A stretch of 33,285 nt of DNA from a virus. Shown one piece after another: positions 6,463 through 16,024 of the stretch. Position numbers and translations under genes: made by a program. Below the pieces are notes generated by a model. It worked only from the letters and a program-made list of their open reading frames with translations. It did no database searches and was not told the DNA's origin. The stretch spans positions 1-33,285 of IMG/VR virus record IMGVR_UViG_3300043137_000396, one strand, 5' to 3'. The stretch's first letter is position 1, and the number at the start of each line of letters is the position of its first letter.

Positions 6463-7895
6463 TACTCTTGTACCCTTGCTTGTGTATAAACTTCTACATT
6501 ATCTAGTACTGTTTTTTCACTTACTGCAACAATAGGGATAATTCTTTTAGAAGTTTCTTCTTTATGACTTAATATTGTGCCCCAAATATCTTTTCTCTCT
6601 GAAGGCAATTCATTACTATTTATGTACAATGGAATATAGCCTGATGTCATCTTTTCAAATGCTAATGCAAAAAGTGCAATATTATCGGAGTATGCATTAT
6701 CACACGTTGTTTTCCAAAATTTGCCATCTAAAAACATACATGAACCTTTACACATATGTAAAACAGGACATTTTGAACATTCTTCTCTATTAGCCCAATG
6801 AGTAGCAGATTTTAATTCGACATTATCATAATCATCTAAGTTACCACCCAAATGAGATTCACCATTCATGGCAGTTTCAACAGCAGATACATTTTGGCAT
6901 GTTAAAACATTACCTTTCATATCAATCGCTAAAACATGTTGATCGTCCATACCACACTTTTGACCAAGACCAGAAGCAGGTTGTTGATTCATAACAGAAT
7001 TAGTAAATCCATCTATTTTTTGAAGAATAGTTCCAAATCCAATATAACCATTATTTGATCTAATATCATTAAATGAATTTCTTCTAAACTCAAAATGTTC
7101 TTGTTTAGTAGATAAAGAATTATTCATGCCATCTAAATCATATGCATCAACTAAAGCTCCTTCTCCTAATGGAACTTGAGGATCTCCAGTAAAATTAATA
7201 AACCAATCGTGGATAGCTTTACGATCTTTATTTTTAGAATTTAACATAGAATTAAAACTAATTCTACCTTGTGGTTTCATTATCTTATAAAATTCTAATA
7301 CGATCTTCTTTGCTTCTTCGTCTTCGAATGGATCAGGTCCTCTAACACTTTGTCCAGGTCCATCATGACTAATAGAAACGTAAAATCCCATATAATACAA
7401 CCACGCACAAATATCGCGCGTTAAAATAGAACCGTTTGTGATTACAGAAAATTTAGGTCTATTTTTCCAATGAGAAAACTTTTCCATAATAGCTTCTGCA
7501 AGAGGCTTCATAGTTTTCCAATAAACGAAAGGTTCTCCTCCCCAAAATTCTACTGATAATCCTTGTTGCTCAGTAAACTCTAACACTTCCAACTTTTTCA
7601 TAAAGTCTTCAATGTCTTTTTTATTTGTTTCTGGTGGACGACCTACAAATTTTTGAGAACAATAGTCGCATGAATAATTACACGAAAGACCCATTTGGAT
7701 CTTTAGCTTTGTAATATTTTTGGATTTCTTTAATGGGGATTTTTTAGAAAATGGTGTAGATATATGATCGTGTGTTTTTTTATTTTCTACACTAAATATA
7801 AAACCATCTTCAGAAGATAAAACATTTTTTACATTATCATAAAAAAATGTTTTTCTGTCTTTTTCACTGCGCTCTGCTAAAATTTCAAATATCAT
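6462..7895 (-). CDS. Radical SAM enzyme with SPASM-type C-terminal cluster domain, 477 aa
   Basis: The radical SAM motif CxxxCxxC is at residues 72-79 (GLSCNYSCDYCSQ) and would bind the [4Fe-4S] cluster that cleaves S-adenosylmethionine. 'VEFWGGEPFVYW' is the usual SAM-binding GGEP motif. The C-terminal part has SPASM-like cysteines: 'GQKCGMDD', 'VLTCQN', 'EECSKCPVLHMCKGSCMF' and 'TTCDN'. This architecture is that of peptide/protein-modifying enzymes (anSME, sactipeptide and ranthipeptide/SCIFF maturases). The Cys-rich gene lies immediately upstream, 21 nt away, and is the obvious candidate substrate. A TATAAATA-like element (GATAAATA) lies in that gap. Reaction and substrate are inferred; the family is secure. 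Confidence 0.92.
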   Translation of the reverse strand: MIFEILAERSEKDRKTFFYDNVKNVLSSEDGFIFSVENKKTHDHISTPFSKKSPLKKSKNITKLKIQMGLSCNYSCDYCSQKFVGRPPETNKKDIEDFMKKLEVLEFTEQQGLSVEFWGGEPFVYWKTMKPLAEAIMEKFSHWKNRPKFSVITNGSILTRDICAWLYYMGFYVSISHDGPGQSVRGPDPFEDEEAKKIVLEFYKIMKPQGRISFNSMLNSKNKDRKAIHDWFINFTGDPQVPLGEGALVDAYDLDGMNNSLSTKQEHFEFRRNSFNDIRSNNGYIGFGTILQKIDGFTNSVMNQQPASGLGQKCGMDDQHVLAIDMKGNVLTCQNVSAVETAMNGESHLGGNLDDYDNVELKSATHWANREECSKCPVLHMCKGSCMFLDGKFWKTTCDNAYSDNIALFALAFEKMTSGYIPLYINSNELPSERKDIWGTILSHKEETSKRIIPIVAVSEKTVLDNVEVYTQARVQE

Positions 7896-7911
7896 AATAT
7901 CGCCTTAAATA

Positions 7912-7919
7912 ACTATTTA
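7912..7919 (-). promoter_or_regulatory. Late-promoter-like element GATAAATA
   Basis: The minus strand reads GATAAATA, one mismatch from the T4 late consensus TATAAATA. It overlaps the stop codon of the Cys-rich gene and lies about 17 nt before the radical SAM start at 7895. It could give the modification cassette its own late transcription. With a mismatch and a short leader, the assignment is tentative. Confidence 0.4.
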
Positions 7920-8327
7920 TCCACCACCACCATCAGCACATGCACACGCACATGCACAAGCACATGCACAATTATAGCTGATTTCAGTTTGATTACAATT
8001 ATATGTACAAGCACAATTACAATTTGGTTGTAACCAAGCTTGTGTATCACAATTCGTACAATTCACTGCACTAGTAATAGCACAATTCGTGCATTGAATA
8101 TTTCCGCAATTACAGTTTGCAATACAATTGCCGTTAGCGCAATTGCCTTCTGAATTTTTTTGGAAATACGCAAATCCATAGACGTCATCAATTTCGTTCG
8201 TTGGAAGTCTATTTGCAGGTTTTACGATTGATTTAACCCACGATAGGGAAGGTGAAAATGAGGTTGGTTGCCCAGCCTCATTTGCGATATCTCTAAGAGT
8301 AATTAATCCAGTTGTTTGTAAAGTCAT
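7917..8327 (-). CDS. Cys-rich virion/RiPP-precursor-like protein, 136 aa, 18 Cys
   Basis: Residues 1-60 contain 'LITLRDIANEAGQ' and 'DDVYGFAYFQ', resembling the N-terminal peptide of small phage virion proteins ('i-l-DI--EfG---p-slS'). Residues 63-130 hold 18 cysteines, mostly as NC and AC: positions 63, 68, 72, 74, 79, 82, 90, 93, 103, 105, 107, 111 and 120-130 at every second residue. The protein ends in ADGGGG. The six-fold Cys-Ala run uses GCA, GCT and GCG codons, so it is maintained at protein level and is not a DNA microsatellite. It overlaps the S74 fibre stop by 4 nt and precedes a radical SAM/SPASM gene. A modified Cys-rich fibre-tip peptide or a metal-binding protein are the main options. 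Confidence 0.85.
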   Translation of the reverse strand: MTLQTTGLITLRDIANEAGQPTSFSPSLSWVKSIVKPANRLPTNEIDDVYGFAYFQKNSEGNCANGNCIANCNCGNIQCTNCAITSAVNCTNCDTQAWLQPNCNCACTYNCNQTEISYNCACACACACACADGGGG

Positions 8328-9415
8328 AATTTAGCTTCAATAGCTTTTACTCTATCTGTCAATTCATTAATAGCTTGTAGAAGAAGACCTCCCATATTTC
8401 CATATGAAACTGAGAGCATTCCATTTTCGCCAACGCGAATTAATTCTGGAATTTTATTTTGCACTTCTTGTGCTACAACACCAACACTACGTTCATTAGT
8501 ATCTATAGATGTGTAATAGATGCCTCTTAATTGATTAACAATATCTAAAGCACCTTTGATAGTTTCAATGTCTTTCTTAAGACGTATATCTGAATAACCA
8601 CCAACGTTACCAACCATAACCAAATTACCACCGGGTTGAATCTCTCCACTTTTTACACCGTTATTTGTAAAAAATATAGAACCATCCCCACCCCAATAAA
8701 TTCCAGTATCTTGTGCTCCATCAGATGAAAATCCAAGACTTGGGGCAGTAGCAGAACCATTACCGAGATATACTCTACTTCCAACTGTTAGATTGGCAAT
8801 AGTAATATCTGTTGAGCTATTAATCTTATTACCATTAATAGATGTAAGCCAACTTGGATTATCATATCCTGCTTCTTCACTTACTGGTGTAAAACCTAAT
8901 GCTGTAGTAACGTCTGTATCTTCTAAATCAAAACCTTCATAAATTCTACCATCACCATCTACTGTAACCTTTGTATAAGTTCCAGGTTCTACTCCGGTAG
9001 GATTAAGTTGTAATTGTCCCGTTGCATTTGAAGATCCATCAAATACTACATCCCATGTTGCATCTCCAGTGATAGAAATAATACGACCATTACGAAGTTT
9101 TGTAGCTGTATTTGCATTACCATTTAAGTTTCCAGTAACGTCAGCAATTAAATCACCAGCTAATGTTAAATTTCCATCTAAATCTAAGATTAACTCAGCT
9201 GAATCGCCTTGATCGACGTTAATTTGAAATGTATTACCAAAAGTCGTGATAGTACCATCAACTAGCGCGTTACTACGCACTTCGTTAATTGCTGCAACTA
9301 AATTTGTTGAAGTTGTTTGAAGAGAATCTGCATCACCAATGGTAGAACCAAGTTGATTAGTCTTAACTCTCCATTGTTCGAATGTATCTTCTAAACTTAC
9401 GTTTATGACAGACAT
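8324..9415 (-). CDS. Tail fibre with C-terminal S74 intramolecular chaperone, 363 aa
   Basis: The C-terminal ~92 residues are a peptidase S74 (endosialidase-type) chaperone: 'YSDIRLKKDIETI' (Ser275 with Lys279/280 as the self-cleavage dyad), 'RSVGVVAQEVQ', 'VSYGNMGGLLLQAINEL' and a terminal coiled coil. Such domains trimerise a beta-helical fibre and then cleave themselves off, probably before Ser275. Residues 1-270 are beta-rich repeats of the phage-fibre type ('LDGNLTLAGDL', 'GRIISITGDATW'). A trimeric tail spike or fibre is inferred. Its last codons overlap the start of the Cys-rich gene (ATGA), tying the two together in translation. Confidence 0.88.
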   Translation of the reverse strand: MSVINVSLEDTFEQWRVKTNQLGSTIGDADSLQTTSTNLVAAINEVRSNALVDGTITTFGNTFQINVDQGDSAELILDLDGNLTLAGDLIADVTGNLNGNANTATKLRNGRIISITGDATWDVVFDGSSNATGQLQLNPTGVEPGTYTKVTVDGDGRIYEGFDLEDTDVTTALGFTPVSEEAGYDNPSWLTSINGNKINSSTDITIANLTVGSRVYLGNGSATAPSLGFSSDGAQDTGIYWGGDGSIFFTNNGVKSGEIQPGGNLVMVGNVGGYSDIRLKKDIETIKGALDIVNQLRGIYYTSIDTNERSVGVVAQEVQNKIPELIRVGENGMLSVSYGNMGGLLLQAINELTDRVKAIEAKL

Positions 9416-9426
9416 TTACTTCTCTC

Positions 9427-9666
9427 TTATTTTTGGACATGTGCTAATATCTGACTTAGCATTTGCTTAATGTCTTGAACTTCCTCTTTAAGCTCTTTAA
9501 TGTCCTGTGTGTTTTGTTCAGTTTCTTCTCTGGATTTAAGCAATGCCTTACGATGCTTTAAATATGCATTTCTAGAGCTATCATCTGTATTTACAATGGC
9601 ACCAGAATGTAGGTCTCGGTAGAGACCTACTTCATTTTCAACTTTAACAGCTTTATGCACAAGCAA
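9427..9666 (-). CDS. Small coiled-coil virion-module protein, 79 aa
   Basis: A 79-aa protein starting MLVHKAVKVENEVGLYRD. The second half ('RKALLKSREETEQNTQDIKE' onward to 'ILAHVQK') has strong heptad character and should form a coiled coil. The first half ('VGLYRDLHSGAIVNTDDSSR') resembles small conserved proteins of T4-like marine phages located beside the large structural protein. The start overlaps the end of the 2118-aa gene by 14 nt, indicating coupled translation. Probable baseplate-fibre connector or assembly factor; the function is inferred from position only. Confidence 0.65.
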   Translation of the reverse strand: MLVHKAVKVENEVGLYRDLHSGAIVNTDDSSRNAYLKHRKALLKSREETEQNTQDIKELKEEVQDIKQMLSQILAHVQK

Positions 9667-12600
9667 TTACTCGTAATTCTTTTACGCGTGGTACTTGTGC
9701 GCTATTACCAGATTTGAACACTAATTTAACAACAACACCATCAAATTCTGCAAGATCTGTCAAATCGTATTGTACATCTACAAATTCATCTGGATTAGAA
9801 GTTTTCTTAACATTTTTTGTAGGCGTTGTAGCACGAACAAATGAATGTTGAGAGATATCTCCGTTTGTACCAGTTGGAATTAGTTTATACCAAACTTCAA
9901 CATCTGAATCAGTTACTGCAGGAATATTAGCTGAGAACATAACTTTCAAGAATGTTGAAGGTTGTTCTAAGTTAATTAAACGAGTTAAGTACTTAGATGT
10001 TGCAGTGCCGCCAATTGGTACACTTTCATCAATGAAATTATCTTTCAATGTGATAGTAGTATTAGCTGGAGATTCAGTTTCAAATGCATCGTAATTTGTC
10101 GTGATAGATGAACCATCAGCAGCAACAGCAGTTACTAATACTGGAAGTGTTGTATTGTTATTTGTTGTGCCGCTAACAGATACATACTTGCCAACTGTGA
10201 TAGAACGAACAGCAGCTCTTGCAGTACTTGGAACATAAATTGTTCCTGGATTATTTTCATCAAATGTGAAACCTGAAATAGCATCTGCGATAATTATATC
10301 GTCTAAGCCATCAACGTTTTTAGTAACATACGTAAAGTTATCAACTCTATTTTTAATCGTTGCAACAGATAAGCGTGAAGTATCAATGATTGGAGATAAT
10401 GCAGAATTATCTGTATTCAATCTTGCAACAACCTTTAACGATTTTGAACCATCTAAAGAAGTAGCAGTTGCTTCGTTAATTGCAGAAACTACTTGTTGTG
10501 ATGAAGTAAAATATACGGTTTCATTAGGAATTACACTAACCGGTTCTGTTGCAAAATTATATGCTGTATCAGTAGTCAACATTTCATATGACAATGTTGT
10601 GTCAGAGAATGTTTGTGATTGAGTAATTAGTTGAGCTGCGTCCATTGGAACGTTTTCAGAAACAACGATATCAGTACCACCAACAAATCCTGTAGCATCA
10701 GCATCTGTACCAGTATCGATAACATATGAATCTGATTCTGGATTACTAATGATAAATTCACCATTTAAACCAGAAGAAGAAGTTGTAATAATACCGTTAT
10801 AGTCTCCATCAGCAACGTTAGAAATAATTACAGTTGAACCAGATGGCATACCATGATTACGATGTGATACACGTACTTTAGATGAATCTAGCGTTGTCTT
10901 AAATGGATTTGCATCTAAAACAGCAGGAGGAAGAATATCATTAGTAAATGTTGCAATACCTTCTGTGTTTGTATTAAACTCGGCACGATATACTGTGAAC
11001 TTCAAATCTTGTTCTTGATTAGCAGTCCATGTAGAAGCGTTTTGTGATTTAAACAATACACCTGCATATGGTTGCTCAGAAATGAAACGTTCTGTTCCAA
11101 TATTCTTTTCGCCAAGTTGTGAAATCCAAACACGATAATTATTTGAATCAGATAAAAGAACGATACAGTATTCAGTCTCGTCTTGAACATAAACTGGAGA
11201 TTCAAATGTGAATGTAGTTGGTACAGTAGCATCGTTAGATGTTTGAATTTGATCTGGGTTTAATGTAATCTTAGAGAAAGGTAAAATACCTGGACCTGGA
11301 TAACCGTTTACAGACTCACGAATTTGTAAGTTAACAGGAATGTTTGCATCTTTAGTAGAGAAGAAAATATCAACTTTAGTTAAGAATGCACCGCCCTTAG
11401 AACCAATCATAATAGTTTGGGCAAGTGGGTCGTACCAACCAGTATCACGAACAATACGTTCTGGAGAGAAGATCTCTTGTGTACGTTGTTCTGATGCAGG
11501 ACGTGTAACAATTTCAGCATTACGTACAGCATTAACTGAACGTTGTTTAGTTTCTAGTGTACCTTGTGCACGATATGTGCCACGACCTTGTGTTGTAAAG
11601 TCTTGACCACCAGTTGTACTATCACTCAATTTAAATTCACGAATACCTGTGCGGAAACGCATGCTGTCAGTATTTGGAATTGAGAAAATACCAGCTAAGT
11701 TACCGTTAAAGTTAGTTACTAAATTTGCGCCTTGTATAGCAGTAGCAATAGCTCCTGAACCTTGGATAATATATTCTGCTCCTGAAATAGAACCCTTAAT
11801 AATATCTCCGCCTTGGAATGTGCCAGTTACGTTTAGAACATAAACACCTTCTGCACCAGTATCAGTAGTTTTTTCTTTTAATACTGCAACGCCACGAGCT
11901 GGAGATGTTACTTGTGAATTGTACGTTGTACCTCCACGTGTTTTAACGTAAATTACATCACCCTTATTGAATGATACTTCTGGTTTACCGCCAACTTGAC
12001 GACCAATATCATTAGCAGCTGCACCAGCATTAGTTTCTGTGTCAAACTCTAAAGAACCATTTTGTGTAATTGGAAGACGAGTTGCAGGAGTTACATATGC
12101 TTGAATTGATGCATCATCAAAGAATGGATTTAATTTTGTATTTGGTTTTAAACCTCGACATACAAATAATAATTCACGAGCACGAATATATGGAATAACA
12201 GCAGTTTGAAGTACTTTGTCATCGATTACTTCATAATCAACTTTAGGTACAACAGATGTTGTAATACCTGAACGAGATTGACCAACAGTAGTAGCTTGTG
12301 TTTGGAATGTCAATACACGAGCACCTGCTGCACCATTACCAAATGATGTTGCGTCACCACCAATTGCACGAAGTTCAGCAGCAGTAAATGTACGACGATC
12401 CATCCAACGACCAGCGCCAAGACCAAAGTTTGTGCTATCAAATCCACGTGTAACAACTAAACGATCAATGTTACGTGTTTGACCTGTCCAAGTTGTTTGC
12501 CATGCATTCCATACTGTACCAAGAACGCCTTGGTTTTCAAGTTGTGTTTGTACAGCTGAGAAGTTACCTTCTACGTTTGTGATAATATCTGGACGACGAT

Positions 12601-15600
12601 CTGTTTCAAACCAATCATCAGATGGTGGATTTAATGACATTTGACCCAAGAATGTAAACACAGCAAATGGGTTAACGTTCTCAGTACGCGAAGCAAATGG
12701 TTGAGAAATAAACTTAAGATGGCTATATGGTAATGAAATAATATCACCAGTTAATTGATAACCGTCTGCTACTCTATCTCCAGGAATTTGATTTTCTTCT
12801 ACAAGATTTACGTTATCCATTGTATAAAATGGACGTAATTCTTGTGCAGTCATATCAATAGAACAACGATAATCAGTAGATGCTACGTCACCTAAGTCTT
12901 GACCTTTAAAGTTATCAACAATAAATCCATTTTTGAAACGCTCTAAGCCAACTTCATCTTTGATTGTAAGAGATTTTGTTTCGTTTTCTAACAATGAAAG
13001 AGCAGTGTAATATTCTAAGTTTTCAATACGCTTGTCTAACTTACCAATATCACGCATTGTGTAACGCTTAGTGTCAATAGTTTCAATCGTAACAGAACCA
13101 TCGCTTGGAAACGCTGTGTATGGAGATACGTTTAATTTAGCAAGCATCATTCCAAGCACAGGATCTTTTGGTTCTTGCGGTGCAGTGCTTGCTACGCCTG
13201 AAACAGTAAAGAATCTACCTTCGATATCAAGCGCCAACTTATCGCGACGAGCTAGATAATGTGAATAACTTGCAATTGTTTCGAATCCAAGTTTTGGCAA
13301 TTCTGAAGGAGATGCACCTGTGCTGCTATAACCTGTACCAGCATCATTGATACGTGGACGGAAATCCATTACGTCGGCAAGAGCAATCATGCCACCAGGA
13401 GGTGTGAAATATGGAATATTTTCAAATGGAATATCTGAGTATGAGTCTACTGTGAAGTAGTCACCAGCAGTACCAGTTGTGTGGTCAAAATAATCAAAGA
13501 TTACACGAACAGCACCTTTTGGAACTGGATATCCAGGTTTACGTGTGATTGTAGCCACATCATAGTGTGTTTCACGTTGACCATTGTCAAATGTATACCA
13601 ATCTGTGATATCAGTTGTTTCAGCTGGATCAGAAGACGCAGTGAATCCGCTATTTTTCATACGAATAGCAATGATGCGATATCCGTCAGCTTTAGCAAGA
13701 GATAATGTTAATGGTTGAACTGCACCAATAGATGTAAAATCTTTAACTGCATTGCTAATAAGTGTTTTCTTCTTTTCTTGAGCAATTGTACCAGCCTTAC
13801 GAACTGGAGCAAATACTGTATATGAAGATGATTGTGCTAATCCTGTAATTTGTGCATCAGCACCATTATTGATTAAATTAATAGCAGTAGGATTAACTGG
13901 TCTGCCAGTAGAACGATTGATTACAACGAATTCATTCTTATTAGCAGCTGGATTAAATTCAGTACCAAGAGTCGTTGAACCTGATGCTGCTCCAACAGAG
14001 ATAGTCAATGATGTTTGACCTGAAGAAGTAGAACCAGTAAACTTTTGTGTGGTTGTATATGACGTTGCAAATGTTGCATCATTATCACCGCCACGAACTT
14101 TACGAATAAATGATTGCGCAAGCGGGAAAATCAATCCAGTAAAACTTGGATCTTGGATTTGTGTCATTACACGCTGGAATGTTTTACCAGTAACAGTGCC
14201 ACTAAATGCAGTTGCAATAGCAAGAGTTGTATTATTAGTAATAGAAGTAATTCTGCGAGTTTCTAATGCTCCAGCAGAATCTTCTACACGAATATAATCA
14301 CCAACTTTTAATTCTGTTGTAAATTTTGAACCAACACCAGTTACTGTTGTAGATGAAGCGCCAATTGTACCGCTTAATGTAACATAAATTTGAGAAACAT
14401 CAGCAACAAAATTGCTTAGTGTTGTACCTGAATCATAATATAGTTGTTTAACATCACGCTCAAATGTATATCCTTCTTCTATTTGAAGATCGAACAAATA
14501 CGCTCTATAAACAGCAGAAGCTCCTGGAGTACCTGAATCATATTCAAATGCACGTAAACGTGCTGTACCGATAGCATTACCAGCACCAGAAGCTTGAGAA
14601 TTTGTAGATGGAGTTAATTGATCATATAATGTAACAGTTGGATATGTTGTACAATCTGGTACACCATATACGTTTGAAACATAAATGAAATTGCCGTATT
14701 TAATATCAATAGAGTCACCATCAATACGTACATATTCGCGCGACTTAGGAACTTCTAAAAATTCAGTTGCAATTTTTTCAATTTCATAACCTTGAACATA
14801 GCCTTTACCAGGTTCAACAGCAACTGCGAATGAAGATTCTGAACCACCATTTTCTGGTGCTTTATATCCACGATTAAACGAAGGACGAGGAGTATAGTTC
14901 CAATCCATATTACTATCTGAATAGATTTGATATGGATTAGTTTCAGAAAATGTAGTATCTGGTTCAATTGTACCAGATGTAGCTGTTTCCATAGCAGTGA
15001 AATAATTATCACCACTCTTTACAACATCGCCTAAACGATATTCTGTAAATGCTTGCCATGGACCACGATCATTATTACGATGCTCGCGAATAGCTAATTT
15101 AAAAGGACGAACTGTATAATTACCAGATTCATCATATGTACGACGCGCTAGTGTTTTAGCTAGTTCAGAATATGTAGATGTTTCTACTTTACTCTTTAGT
15201 TCTCCATCTTCAATGCGTAGTAATTCAATAAAGTTTTCGTCTAATTCAGATTCTAAAGTTAATTTAGCGAAAGTTAACAATAATTGATAACGATGTGCAC
15301 CTGGAGCATTTTCATTTGGTGAACCATTGGCATTATCATTTAATGTAGCATCAGAATTAGATGTTACAATGTTTTCTGTTGCCAATAGACCAACACGATA
15401 TGTCGGCGTATTGCTATATTTTGCAAGAATGATTGTTGCAGATTCAACTTGAACAAATTGGCTTTTAATAAAGTAAATGCCAGATTGTATAGAAGCAATA
15501 GAACCTAAACCAACAGGAGTATTAGCTACAGGGAGAATTTGAAGAGTATATTCTTCACCATCGATAACCGTTGTTAATAATTCTTCTGCAGAAAATGTTT

Positions 15601-16009
15601 TTGTTTCTTCGTCATCAGAAGAGGAAACATATCTAACAAATAATGTAATTGGATCTGTATCTTCTTCAGTTGCATATGTAAGAACTTGAGCTTGTACACC
15701 ACTAGCTCCAGTAATAGTTTTTCCTACTAAATCAGAAAGAATAGTGTCAATTTCTACACCATTCGTTTCAGATTCAATTTTTAAATATACAATTTTTGTG
15801 TCAATCGCAGTTTGACCTGGAATGACCATCGAACCTTCTTTAAATAGGTGTAAACCTAAACGTTCGATTTGCGTTTGTAGATAAGTTTGTAATTGATTTA
15901 ACTCTCGTACTTGCAACGAAACTCCTGGACGAAACAACATACGAAGATACTTCTTCGTTTCATCGTAATCGTCATGATAAGGAGCTTGGGAAAAAATCTT
16001 CAGTGACAT
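9653..16009 (-). CDS. Giant baseplate/tail structural protein, DUF4815 type, 2118 aa
   Basis: The N-terminal ~60 residues carry 'YLRMLFRPGVSLQVRELNQL' and 'LQTQIERLG', the hallmark of DUF4815 phage structural proteins. Near the middle 'CRGLKPNTKLNPFFDD' and further on 'DTGWYDPLAQTIMI' with 'GGAFLTKVDIFFSTKD' are typical of the very large structural proteins of T4-like aquatic phages. Several stretches ('GDIIKGSISGAEYIIQG', 'ITGASGVQAQVL') repeat a small module also present in gp8 and gp53 here. At this place in T4 lie gp9/gp10/gp11/gp12, so it probably replaces peripheral baseplate/fibre-attachment proteins; that is an inference from gene order. Single uninterrupted frame. Confidence 0.85.
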   Translation of the reverse strand: MSLKIFSQAPYHDDYDETKKYLRMLFRPGVSLQVRELNQLQTYLQTQIERLGLHLFKEGSMVIPGQTAIDTKIVYLKIESETNGVEIDTILSDLVGKTITGASGVQAQVLTYATEEDTDPITLFVRYVSSSDDEETKTFSAEELLTTVIDGEEYTLQILPVANTPVGLGSIASIQSGIYFIKSQFVQVESATIILAKYSNTPTYRVGLLATENIVTSNSDATLNDNANGSPNENAPGAHRYQLLLTFAKLTLESELDENFIELLRIEDGELKSKVETSTYSELAKTLARRTYDESGNYTVRPFKLAIREHRNNDRGPWQAFTEYRLGDVVKSGDNYFTAMETATSGTIEPDTTFSETNPYQIYSDSNMDWNYTPRPSFNRGYKAPENGGSESSFAVAVEPGKGYVQGYEIEKIATEFLEVPKSREYVRIDGDSIDIKYGNFIYVSNVYGVPDCTTYPTVTLYDQLTPSTNSQASGAGNAIGTARLRAFEYDSGTPGASAVYRAYLFDLQIEEGYTFERDVKQLYYDSGTTLSNFVADVSQIYVTLSGTIGASSTTVTGVGSKFTTELKVGDYIRVEDSAGALETRRITSITNNTTLAIATAFSGTVTGKTFQRVMTQIQDPSFTGLIFPLAQSFIRKVRGGDNDATFATSYTTTQKFTGSTSSGQTSLTISVGAASGSTTLGTEFNPAANKNEFVVINRSTGRPVNPTAINLINNGADAQITGLAQSSSYTVFAPVRKAGTIAQEKKKTLISNAVKDFTSIGAVQPLTLSLAKADGYRIIAIRMKNSGFTASSDPAETTDITDWYTFDNGQRETHYDVATITRKPGYPVPKGAVRVIFDYFDHTTGTAGDYFTVDSYSDIPFENIPYFTPPGGMIALADVMDFRPRINDAGTGYSSTGASPSELPKLGFETIASYSHYLARRDKLALDIEGRFFTVSGVASTAPQEPKDPVLGMMLAKLNVSPYTAFPSDGSVTIETIDTKRYTMRDIGKLDKRIENLEYYTALSLLENETKSLTIKDEVGLERFKNGFIVDNFKGQDLGDVASTDYRCSIDMTAQELRPFYTMDNVNLVEENQIPGDRVADGYQLTGDIISLPYSHLKFISQPFASRTENVNPFAVFTFLGQMSLNPPSDDWFETDRRPDIITNVEGNFSAVQTQLENQGVLGTVWNAWQTTWTGQTRNIDRLVVTRGFDSTNFGLGAGRWMDRRTFTAAELRAIGGDATSFGNGAAGARVLTFQTQATTVGQSRSGITTSVVPKVDYEVIDDKVLQTAVIPYIRARELLFVCRGLKPNTKLNPFFDDASIQAYVTPATRLPITQNGSLEFDTETNAGAAANDIGRQVGGKPEVSFNKGDVIYVKTRGGTTYNSQVTSPARGVAVLKEKTTDTGAEGVYVLNVTGTFQGGDIIKGSISGAEYIIQGSGAIATAIQGANLVTNFNGNLAGIFSIPNTDSMRFRTGIREFKLSDSTTGGQDFTTQGRGTYRAQGTLETKQRSVNAVRNAEIVTRPASEQRTQEIFSPERIVRDTGWYDPLAQTIMIGSKGGAFLTKVDIFFSTKDANIPVNLQIRESVNGYPGPGILPFSKITLNPDQIQTSNDATVPTTFTFESPVYVQDETEYCIVLLSDSNNYRVWISQLGEKNIGTERFISEQPYAGVLFKSQNASTWTANQEQDLKFTVYRAEFNTNTEGIATFTNDILPPAVLDANPFKTTLDSSKVRVSHRNHGMPSGSTVIISNVADGDYNGIITTSSSGLNGEFIISNPESDSYVIDTGTDADATGFVGGTDIVVSENVPMDAAQLITQSQTFSDTTLSYEMLTTDTAYNFATEPVSVIPNETVYFTSSQQVVSAINEATATSLDGSKSLKVVARLNTDNSALSPIIDTSRLSVATIKNRVDNFTYVTKNVDGLDDIIIADAISGFTFDENNPGTIYVPSTARAAVRSITVGKYVSVSGTTNNNTTLPVLVTAVAADGSSITTNYDAFETESPANTTITLKDNFIDESVPIGGTATSKYLTRLINLEQPSTFLKVMFSANIPAVTDSDVEVWYKLIPTGTNGDISQHSFVRATTPTKNVKKTSNPDEFVDVQYDLTDLAEFDGVVVKLVFKSGNSAQVPRVKELRVIACA

Positions 16010-16024
16010 GTTTTTGCCTTTGTG

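Noticed and set aside
7920-7970. CA-rich microsatellite in the Cys-rich gene
   Set aside because: The Ala codons vary (GCA, GCT, GCG), so the Cys-Ala alternation is kept at protein level.
7917-8327. Lasso-peptide precursor for the ATP-PPase
   Set aside because: No typical precursor (Gly/Asp ring with acidic residue at 7-9) or B-protein protease is visible; the Cys pattern fits radical SAM chemistry better.
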